A stretch of DNA of 64,000 nt from assembly GCF_003024195.1 (NCBI RefSeq), contig NZ_KZ679054.1, forward strand, positions 62,001 to 126,000, written 5' to 3'. Both the position numbers and the translations under genes were made by a program. Within the stretch, counting starts at the first letter, position 1. Each line of letters starts with the position of its first letter. Below, in pieces: positions 58,200 through 64,000 of this stretch. This DNA comes from Streptomyces dioscori. Its GTDB lineage: Bacteria > Actinomycetota > Actinomycetes > Streptomycetales > Streptomycetaceae. The notes under the pieces are model-generated. The model worked only from the letters and a program-made list of their open reading frames with translations. It did no database searches and was not told where the DNA came from.

Positions 58200-59255
58200 A
58201 TGCAAGAACCGACCATGACACCGGCCATGACCACGGGACGGCCGAGCATGACCCTGGCCGCTCTCGACTCGCTCGGCTCCATGGGCGGCCTGTTCTCCAC
58301 GACGGTCCTGTACGCGCTCGCGTGCGGGATCGCGGTGGGCGGCGGCCTCGCCCTGCTCACCGCCGCGGTCCGCGGCCTGCCCGCCAAGCCCGAGCACGAG
58401 AAGCAGAAGGCGAGCGAACGGGCCTCCGAGCTCGTACGGTTCGCCGGCCGACGCGGTTCCGTCGCCGCCATCGCCGGGATCGTCGTCCTGCTGCTCACCC
58501 GGTGGGCCGTCGCCGGAATCGCGACCGCCGTCCTCGTCTTCTTCTGGGACAAGCTCTTCGGCGGCGCCTCCGAGGAGAAGGCCGCCATGAAACGCGTGGA
58601 GGCCCTCGCCTCCTGGACCGAGTCGCTGCGCGACACCATCGCGGGCGCCGTCGGCCTCGAACAGGCCATCCCCGCCTCCGCCCGCGCCTCCGCGCCGGTC
58701 CTGCGCCCGCACCTCGACGCCCTCGTGGACCGCCTGCGCTCCCGTACGCCGCTGCCCGAAGCCCTGCAGCAGCTCGCCGACGAGATCAATGACGCGTCCG
58801 CCGACATCATCGTGGCCGCGCTCATCCTCAACGCGCGACTGCGCGGCCCGGGTCTGCGCCAGGTCCTCGGCGCACTCGCCAAGTCGGCGCGTGAGGAGGT
58901 CGACATGCGCCAGCGCGTGATGGCCCAGCGCGCCTCGACCCGCCGCTCGGTGCAGATCGTGGTCGCGGTGTCGATCGCCTTCGTGCTCGGCCTGTCCATC
59001 TTCAACCGCGAGTTCGTCGAACCGTACGGAACGGCCGTCGGCCAGCTCGTACTCGCGTGTGTCTGCGGTCTGTTCGCGCTCGGCTTCTGGTGGCTGCGCA
59101 AGCTGTCCACGATCGAGACGCCGGAGCGGTTCCTGGTGCGGGACGAGTCGGCGGTCCAGTTCGTCCGCCCCCGTACGTCGCCGGGGTCCCAGCCGCCGTC
59201 CTCGTCCCCGCAGCAGCCGCTGCCGCTGTCACCGGAGGAGGGGGTACGCCGATGA
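58200..59255 (+). CDS. tadB: TadB-like inner-membrane platform protein (GspF family)
   Basis: A 351-residue type II secretion F-family protein. It has one N-terminal helix (LYALACGIAVGGGLALLTA), a basic region and a second membrane pair (SVAAIAGIVVLLLTRWAVAGIATAVLVFFW). The GspF domain follows (WTESLRDTIAGAVGLEQAIP, LPEALQQLADEINDASADIIVAAL), with C-terminal helices near 255-310. The ATG at 58200 follows GGGGGTGA. It should form the assembly platform with TadC, with which it overlaps by four bases. Confidence 0.9.
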   Translation: MQEPTMTPAMTTGRPSMTLAALDSLGSMGGLFSTTVLYALACGIAVGGGLALLTAAVRGLPAKPEHEKQKASERASELVRFAGRRGSVAAIAGIVVLLLTRWAVAGIATAVLVFFWDKLFGGASEEKAAMKRVEALASWTESLRDTIAGAVGLEQAIPASARASAPVLRPHLDALVDRLRSRTPLPEALQQLADEINDASADIIVAALILNARLRGPGLRQVLGALAKSAREEVDMRQRVMAQRASTRRSVQIVVAVSIAFVLGLSIFNREFVEPYGTAVGQLVLACVCGLFALGFWWLRKLSTIETPERFLVRDESAVQFVRPRTSPGSQPPSSSPQQPLPLSPEEGVRR

Positions 59256-60184
59256 ACTCGACCCTGACCCTGCCCGTCCTGGTCGGTGCCGTCCTGGGCC
59301 TGGGCATCTACGTCCTGGTCCGCGCCCTGATGCCCGCCAAGCGCAGCGCGGTCGCCCAGGTCGCCCGCATCGACGCCATGAGGGCGCGGGGAGCGGCGTA
59401 CGAGTCCGCGCACCGCACCTCGGACGCCGACGCCGGACGGCTCGGCAGCGTACGGGCCCGGGTCGGGCAGCGCGTCGCCGAGCTGTACCTGCAGCAGGGC
59501 TGGGAACTGCGCTCGCTGCGGGCCGACCTCGCGGTGCTCGACCGGAGCTGGGAGAACTTCCTCGCGACGAAGGTGCTGCTCGGAGCCGCGGGAGTGTTCT
59601 TCGGGCCACTCATGTTCGCGGTCGTCTGGACGCTCGGCTTCGGCCGCAGCCCCGCCATCCCGGTCTGGCTCGCCCTGCTCTTCGCGACCGTGTTCTTCTT
59701 CCTGCCCGACCTCGAAGTGCGGCGGGACGCGGCCGAGAAGCGGCGCGACCTGCGGCGCGTCATCGGCGCGTACCTCGACCTCGTGTCCATGAGCCTGGCG
59801 GGCGGCCGAGGCCTCCCCGAGGCGCTCATGGCGGCCGCCGAGGTCTCCGACGGCTGGGCCACGCAGCGCATCCGCAACGCGCTCGCGGACGCCCGGATCA
59901 CCGGCATCAGCCAGTGGCAGGCCCTCGGGTCGCTGGGGGAGGAGATCGGGGTCGAGGAGCTCAAGGACCTGTCGGCCTCCCTGGCGCTGGTCGCGGACGA
60001 CGGCGCGAAGGTGCGCGAGTCGCTCGCCTCGCGCGCCGAGACGATGCGGCACCGCGAACTCGCCGAGATCGAGGGCAGCGCGGGCGAGAAGTCGCAGTCG
60101 ATGCTCGTGGCGCAGCTGCTGCTCTGCGCCGGATTCCTGGTCTTCCTGATCTTCCCGGCGGCGATGCGCGTGTTCCAGGTCTGA
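59252..60184 (+). CDS. tadC: TadC-like inner-membrane platform protein (GspF family)
   Basis: A 310-residue GspF-family membrane protein. Its membrane segments lie near 5-25, 105-150 (LLGAAGVFFGPLMFAVVWTLG, WLALLFATVFFFLPDL) and 285-305. The GspF core includes YLDLVSMSLAGGRGLPEALMAAAEVS and GVEELKDLSASLALVADDG. The ATG at 59252 overlaps the tadB stop. It pairs with TadB in the pilus platform. A 94-bp gap separates it from the pilin gene, possibly allowing separate regulation of pilin level. Confidence 0.9.
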   Translation: MNSTLTLPVLVGAVLGLGIYVLVRALMPAKRSAVAQVARIDAMRARGAAYESAHRTSDADAGRLGSVRARVGQRVAELYLQQGWELRSLRADLAVLDRSWENFLATKVLLGAAGVFFGPLMFAVVWTLGFGRSPAIPVWLALLFATVFFFLPDLEVRRDAAEKRRDLRRVIGAYLDLVSMSLAGGRGLPEALMAAAEVSDGWATQRIRNALADARITGISQWQALGSLGEEIGVEELKDLSASLALVADDGAKVRESLASRAETMRHRELAEIEGSAGEKSQSMLVAQLLLCAGFLVFLIFPAAMRVFQV

Positions 60185-60278
60185 GGCCGGCGCCCCGCGC
60201 CCGGCAGCCGCTTCCGCGACAACTGCATCCGTGAACTGCCCTGCACTGTCTTGAACTGTTTCGAGAGGACAACTCACC

Positions 60279-60530
60279 ATGAACGGACGGAACTACAGCA
60301 CCGGGATCCCGGGGGTGGACTTCCTGATCACCTTCCTCCAGGGCCGGGTGCAGCGCGCCCGCTCCGGCGAACTCGACCGCGGTGCGTCCGCGGTCGAGTG
60401 GGTCATCATCTCGGCGGTCGTCGTGGCGATCGTCGGCGTGGTCGCCGCGATCATCAACGCCGCGCTCAGCGACGGCGCCAACAAGGTCGGCGACTGCATC
60501 AAGGGCGCGGACGCGGGCAGCACCTGCTGA
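60279..60530 (+). CDS. flp: Flp/Tad-type pilin
   Basis: An 83-residue prepilin. The hydrophobic helix S-A-V-E-W-V-I-I-S-A-V-V-V-A-I-V-G begins after R34-G35; cleavage at G35-A36 would place E40 at mature position 5, as in type IV-like pilins. The leader of about 35 residues is long, and the usual Flp E-Y pair is E-W. Two Cys near the C-terminus (GDCIKG and the last residue) could form a disulfide. It should be the structural subunit of the pilus; no prepilin peptidase gene is in the window. Confidence 0.85.
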   Translation: MNGRNYSTGIPGVDFLITFLQGRVQRARSGELDRGASAVEWVIISAVVVAIVGVVAAIINAALSDGANKVGDCIKGADAGSTC

Positions 60531-60570
60531 TTCCGCGACCGTCCCTTCTCTCTCGTACACGGGGTTGCTG

Positions 60571-61023
60571 GTGAGCGCACGACGCCTGGTCCGCCGGGTA
60601 CGCCGCCGGGTGGAGGCCGCCTCCGCCCGCGGCGACTCCGGCATGACCGCGATCGAGTTCGTGCTGCTCACTCCGGTCCTCTTCTTCATGATCTTCGCGA
60701 CCGTGCAGTTCGCGCTGTACTTCTTCGCCGACCACGTGGCCCAGGCGGCGGCCCAGGCCGGAGCGCGCAAGGCCCGTGCCACCGCCGACGAGTCCCCGGG
60801 CGCGTGGCGCGGCGAGGCGCGGGACGTCGTGGACAGCTACATCGCGCAGCTGGGGCCGCAGTTGGTGCTCGGCCCCGACGTGAAAGTGCTCCAGCCGGAC
60901 CCGGACACGGTCGGCGTGGAGATCACGGCGAAGGTGCCGTCGGTGTTCCCCGGACTGGATCTGACCGTGCAGGCGCGGTCGGTGGGGCCGGTGGAGCGGT
61001 TCGTCGAGGATGACGGGAACTAG
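60571..61023 (+). CDS. tadE: TadE-like pseudopilin 1
   Basis: A 150-residue minor pilin-like protein with an N-terminal basic segment, the prepilin-like motif GDSGMTAIEFVLLTPVLFFMIF (split here as GDSGMTAIEF and VLLTPVLF) and a periplasmic domain with no Cys. The conserved Glu at the start of the helix is present. The GTG at 60571 is preferred; the ribosome site is weak. TadE/F proteins are minor components of Tad systems. It is followed directly by a second TadE-like gene. Confidence 0.85.
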   Translation: MSARRLVRRVRRRVEAASARGDSGMTAIEFVLLTPVLFFMIFATVQFALYFFADHVAQAAAQAGARKARATADESPGAWRGEARDVVDSYIAQLGPQLVLGPDVKVLQPDPDTVGVEITAKVPSVFPGLDLTVQARSVGPVERFVEDDGN

Positions 61024-61458
61024 ATGCGCGCAGTGGTGAGGCGACTGCTTTCGCGCGGCGCCGACCTCGGTGACCGGGGGCTGTCCACCGTCGAGGTGGT
61101 GATCCTCGCACCGGTGATGATCCTCTTCATCCTGGTACTGGTGGCCTTCGGGCAACTGGTCGACGGGCGCGGGGCACTGGACGGGGCGGCCAGGGACGCG
61201 GCCCGCTCCGGTTCGCTCCAGCGCGACCAGGGCTCCGCGATGGCGGAGGCGCAGAAGGCCGCGGACGCCGACCTGGCGGACGTCTGCGCCGGTCCGGTCA
61301 CGGTGAACAAGACCAGCGCCGGTTTCGAGGACGCGGACCTCTTCACCGTGGAGGTCAGCTGCGAGGTGCGGGGCCTCGCGATGCTGGGTCTGGACGTGCC
61401 GACCCGCCTTGAGGCGTCGTTCACCTCGCCGCTGGACCCCTTCAAGAGGAAGGCGTGA
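61024..61458 (+). CDS. TadE-like pseudopilin 2 (TadF-like)
   Basis: A 144-residue minor pilin-like protein: DRGLSTVEVVILAPVMILF is the prepilin-type helix start with its Glu, followed by VAFGQLVDGRGALDGAARDAARSGS and a short external domain with two Cys (DVCAGP, EVSCEV) likely forming a disulfide. The ATG follows the preceding TAG stop with no gap, and its own stop overlaps the next gene (GTGA), so the three minor-pilin genes are coupled. Confidence 0.85.
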   Translation: MRAVVRRLLSRGADLGDRGLSTVEVVILAPVMILFILVLVAFGQLVDGRGALDGAARDAARSGSLQRDQGSAMAEAQKAADADLADVCAGPVTVNKTSAGFEDADLFTVEVSCEVRGLAMLGLDVPTRLEASFTSPLDPFKRKA

Positions 61459-61928
61459 CGGTGCGCGTGAAGAACACCTTGGGCGCGTGGGCGGCGGCGC
61501 GCCGCGAACGCCTCGACGACCGCGGGTCGGGCGCCGGCGCGGTGATCATCTTCGCGCTCGTGTTCCTGTCCCTGTCGGCCTTCGTCATCGACGGCGGCCT
61601 GTCCATCTCCAAGCGCGAACGGGCCGCCGACATCGCGGAACAGGCCGCCCGTTACGCGGCCCAGGACGTCGACCTCGACGCGCTGTACGAGAACCAGGGC
61701 GGCGGCGCCCCGATCCTCTTCGAGAACTGCGGAGCCCGCGTGAAGGCCTTCGCCCAGGAGATGGGCATGACCGGCGCCGACATAGCCGCAACGAACTGCG
61801 TCACCGCCAACGCCGACCAGGTCGAGGTGGAGGTCCAGCTCACCTACTCCCCGGTCTTCACAGGAATGTTCTACGGCGGCGACGTGACGGTACGGGGGCG
61901 GGCCGTGGCGGAGAACGAGGTGGGGTGA
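61455..61928 (+). CDS. TadG-like pilus-assembly protein (short)
   Basis: A 157-residue protein with DDRGSGAGAVIIFALVFLSLSAFVIDGG, a TadG-type N-terminal helix here lacking the usual Glu, then KRERAADIAEQAARYAAQDVDL. The external part carries two Cys. It is much shorter than proteobacterial TadG because it lacks the von Willebrand domain, as is common in actinobacteria. The GTG at 61455 overlaps the previous stop. It is the last gene of the Tad operon, convergent with the secreted-protein gene. Confidence 0.8.
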   Translation: MTVRVKNTLGAWAAARRERLDDRGSGAGAVIIFALVFLSLSAFVIDGGLSISKRERAADIAEQAARYAAQDVDLDALYENQGGGAPILFENCGARVKAFAQEMGMTGADIAATNCVTANADQVEVEVQLTYSPVFTGMFYGGDVTVRGRAVAENEVG

Positions 61929-61965
61929 GCGGGAGGCTCGCCGAACTCCGGCGGTGGGTTGCGCG

Positions 61966-63036
61966 TCAGCGGTTGACCGACTGGATTTCCTGGACGGTCA
62001 TGGGGCGGGTGGTCTCGAACGTGCCGTTCGGGAGGGTGCCGCCTGCGCCGGCCGTGCCTTCCCAGGTGATCTGCCAGGTGACCGAGGCCGTCAGCTCGTA
62101 CGGTGTGCCGGCCGTGGCGCGGCGGTAGGAGATGCCGCACGGCGGGTTCGTACCGGCGTCGCCCGTCCTGTACGGGGTGCCGATCGAGCCGTCGTCGTCG
62201 ATCCCGCAGTCGCCGGAGGCCGGGAAGGTGTCCGCGTCCTCGGTGCCCGGCTCCAGGTGCAGCGCGACGGGCTCGGCGGTCGTCTCCGCCCACAGGTTCG
62301 TGTTCGGGAGCTCGGCGCGGACCTTGACCGCCTGGAACGTGCCCTTGTCCAGCCACACCCAGGTCGGCGCGTTCACCGTCGACCTGACGGCCGGCTTCAG
62401 CTCGATCTCGGTACCGGGGACTTGGACCTTGTCGTACGCGTACTCGGCGAGGGTTTTGGCGGTGGGGGCGTTCGGGACGGCGGGGATGTCGCCGGCGTTC
62501 TGCCAGAACATGACGCGTTCGCAGTCCCACGAGGCCGGGTCGGCGAGGTCGGGGGCCACACCGCGCCAGAAGTAGCCGTCCTTGCCGGTGTTGTAGTCCT
62601 CGTACCCCTTGACGGTGTCGAGAGAGCCGTCCTTGAAGTTGTAGGCGTCCTTGCCGTCCCGGTAGTGGTCCGTCCAAAGCTTCTCGCCGCCCCAGGACGT
62701 GTGCGGGCTGACGTATCCCAGGCCTTTCGTCTCCGCGAGCGCCTTGAGCTGCGCGGAGGTGAGGACGGGCTCGTACCAGCAGGGCGGTGGCGTCCAGTTC
62801 ACGTCCGTCGACGAGAGGCTGCCGCTTTTGCCGCCGGTGGGGCCGCTGATCCGGGTGACCTTGATGCGGGAGACGGCGGCGGACACGTCTTGGCCCTGGG
62901 CGTCGCCGGAAGCACCGGTTGCCGGAGTGGTCGCCCTGTCCCCGTTCAGGTCGGCGTGGGCGGTGCCGCCGCTCCACAGCACGGCGGCGGCGGTCGCACC
63001 CGTGATCAGGAGCCGCGAGGAGGCCGGAATCCTCAT
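61966..63036 (-). CDS. Secreted protein of unknown family (356 aa), copy 2
   Basis: A 356-residue secreted protein: signal peptide (RLLITGATAAAVLWSGGTAHA) and a mature domain homologous to the protein at 49419-50504, sharing D-V-N-W-T-P-P-P-C-W-Y, GYEDYNTGKDGYFW, PTWVWLDKGTF, PPCGISYRRA, TWQITWEGT and the terminal EIQSVNR. The ATG at 63036 overlaps the lipoprotein stop (ATGA); an ATG at 63045 is possible. Lying next to the Tad operon, it may act at the cell surface; function unknown. Confidence 0.75.
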   Translation of the reverse strand: MRIPASSRLLITGATAAAVLWSGGTAHADLNGDRATTPATGASGDAQGQDVSAAVSRIKVTRISGPTGGKSGSLSSTDVNWTPPPCWYEPVLTSAQLKALAETKGLGYVSPHTSWGGEKLWTDHYRDGKDAYNFKDGSLDTVKGYEDYNTGKDGYFWRGVAPDLADPASWDCERVMFWQNAGDIPAVPNAPTAKTLAEYAYDKVQVPGTEIELKPAVRSTVNAPTWVWLDKGTFQAVKVRAELPNTNLWAETTAEPVALHLEPGTEDADTFPASGDCGIDDDGSIGTPYRTGDAGTNPPCGISYRRATAGTPYELTASVTWQITWEGTAGAGGTLPNGTFETTRPMTVQEIQSVNR

Positions 63037-63686
63037 GCCCGACATTCCTTCGCCTTGCTGACGACCTCGGAGACCTGCGCTTTCCAGACCTGGGAGGAGC
63101 CTGACGGCGGCAGCATGAGCAGCCGGAACTTCAGATAGCTGCTCAGGCTTTCCTCGGTGCGGTTGATCTCCCCGGACTTGATGTCCTTGCTGAAGATCTT
63201 CGACTGATTGCTGCAGAAGGTGACGAGGGTGCGTTTGCCATCACTCAGTGTGGTGACGTCCTCGTCGTAGTACTTCTCGGTTCCGGAGGGAGTCCAACCT
63301 CCCTTCACGGCGGCCTCGATCTGCGACTTGACGTACTGTGCGGCCTGGCCGCCCGAGTAGTACCGGTAGGCCGGGTCGTCCGGGTCCTGCGCGACGATGC
63401 CGTGGTACATCGCCCGCAGGTAGTTCTTCGCGTCGGCTAGTGCGGCCTCGTGCTTCACGTCGGACGGCTTGTCGAAGTCGAAGACGAGGTCGACGTCCTT
63501 CGGCAGGCTGAGGTCCGGACCCTCGCCGCCCGCCGATGCGGACGCGGCGGCCGACGGGCTGGCGCTCGACGCCCTGTCCGCGCCCTTGATGTCGTCCGGC
63601 GGTGTGTCGTCGTTGCCGCCGCAGGCGGTGAGCAGGAGTGCCGTCGTGGCGGCGAGGGCGGCGGTGGTCACGGTGTGGCGGGCCAC
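63033..63686 (-). CDS. Lipoprotein (217 aa), partner of secreted protein, copy 2
   Basis: A 217-residue lipoprotein from a GTG with AGGGGGAG upstream. The signal ends L-L-L-T-A-C22; a Ser/Ala linker leads to the shared domain LSLPKDVDLVFDFDKPSDVK, NYLRAMYHGIV, GGWTPSGTEKYYDE and a Cys in TFCSNQSKIF. It is homologous to the protein at 50501-51172 and, like it, is followed by a 4-bp overlapping secreted-protein gene. The downstream gene is convergent with the Tad operon end. Confidence 0.75.
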   Translation of the reverse strand: MARHTVTTAALAATTALLLTACGGNDDTPPDDIKGADRASSASPSAAASASAGGEGPDLSLPKDVDLVFDFDKPSDVKHEAALADAKNYLRAMYHGIVAQDPDDPAYRYYSGGQAAQYVKSQIEAAVKGGWTPSGTEKYYDEDVTTLSDGKRTLVTFCSNQSKIFSKDIKSGEINRTEESLSSYLKFRLLMLPPSGSSQVWKAQVSEVVSKAKECRA

Positions 63687-64000
63687 GGTGGTACTCCCCC
63701 TGTTAAGGCATGTGTGCTCGTGTGCGGCAGGGAACGAAGCTATCAGGGGGGCGTAAAGGCCCTCAGGTCAGCGGCGGGGGATTGTGTGGGGATCGTGAGG
63801 GCCGCACCCGTGGCAGTTGCGAAGCCGTACCGATTCGGGTGGCGGGGAGCGGGCGGTTGACCGGGTGAATCGGGTGTAGCGGGCAGATGGTGAGGAAACC
63901 GCCACGGTCGAGGCTCGCTCGTTCCGCCCACCCTTCGACAGGCTCAATACGATCTAAGTAGGCTCAGCACACCCCCGCTCTCCCTCCCTTCCCACACGAC
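63687..64000. other. Upstream region of copy-2 lipoprotein; no gene seen
   Basis: 314 bp to the window edge. On the minus strand CTGAGG-18-TAGCTT (about 63725-63755) is a possible promoter for the lipoprotein, resembling the Tad promoter (shared TGAGGG, CTT and CTGATA). Nothing else is supported. Confidence 0.4.

Noticed and set aside
56807..60280. 1157-codon minus-strand open frame across the Tad genes
   Set aside because: It lies antisense to tadA, tadB and tadC, which have clear family motifs; its translation is Arg/Gly/Asp-rich low complexity, as expected from high-GC codon bias.
1..64000. CRISPR arrays, tRNA/rRNA genes, complete insertion sequences, prophage
   Set aside because: Looked for spaced direct repeats, T-loop signatures, transposase motifs and phage structural genes; none was convincing.

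Overview
The window is high-GC actinobacterial chromosome, almost certainly Streptomyces. Supporting signs are the extreme third-position G+C, long spurious antisense ORFs, many GTG and TTG starts, 4-bp ATGA/GTGA gene overlaps, futalosine-pathway menaquinone genes, and gene order matching (from memory, not checked) the S. coelicolor SCO4490-SCO4530 region. No rRNA, tRNA, CRISPR array or complete insertion sequence was found.

Layout. (1) 1-7.9 kb, general accessory genes: a cytosine-deaminase-like enzyme, a GNAT acetyltransferase, an alpha/beta hydrolase, an aldo/keto reductase, an orphan histidine kinase, a sortase-substrate candidate overlapping a class F sortase that looks like a Tat-exported lipoprotein, an ECF sigma with a membrane partner, and a PLDc_N-type membrane protein. 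(2) 7.9-16.7 kb, menaquinone block: mqnL-mqnP, then mqnM, an Lrp regulator and mqnE. mqnP and mqnM are separated by about 4 kb of accessory DNA holding a Septu-like AAA ATPase/HNH nuclease pair, a GntR regulator with two small divergent genes, and a Uma2-type nuclease. (3) 16.9-26 kb: membrane protein, GNAT, DUF4229-like protein, TetR regulator, a MaoC/FabG/thiolase cluster arranged like mycobacterial htdX-fabG4-fadA2, an acyl-CoA ligase, and a cold-shock gene with a long leader. (4) 26.6-32.7 kb: mqnA, two tandem receptor Ser/Thr kinases with identical kinase layout but different sensor parts, a small hypothetical gene and a MITE-like inverted-repeat element.

(5) 32.9-51.2 kb, type VII secretion (ESX-like) region: a 1484-residue FHA-EccC ATPase, four WXG100-type proteins, two copies of a small-WXG plus about 660-690-residue partner module, a second operon (hydrophobic 345-residue protein, unknown 301-residue protein, WXG100, RDD protein, lipoprotein), several lipoproteins, a tandemly duplicated Cys-rich membrane protein, and a decayed lipoprotein gene. 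EccB, EccD, EccE and mycosin are not in the window. (6) 51.4-54.8 kb: a second GntR/two-small-gene cassette, a metallophosphoesterase and a lipoprotein. (7) 55-62 kb: a complete-looking Tad/Flp pilus operon (cpaB-like, tadZ, tadA, tadB, tadC, pilin, two TadE-like proteins, TadG-like) without a prepilin peptidase. (8) 62-63.7 kb: a second copy of the lipoprotein plus secreted-protein pair found at 49.4-51.2 kb, so homologous pairs lie on both sides of the Tad operon.

The best candidates for undescribed biology are the duplicated T7SS modules at 37.9-41.1 and 45.7-49.4 kb, the lipoprotein/secreted-protein pairs bracketing the Tad genes, and the Septu-like pair inside the menaquinone cluster.
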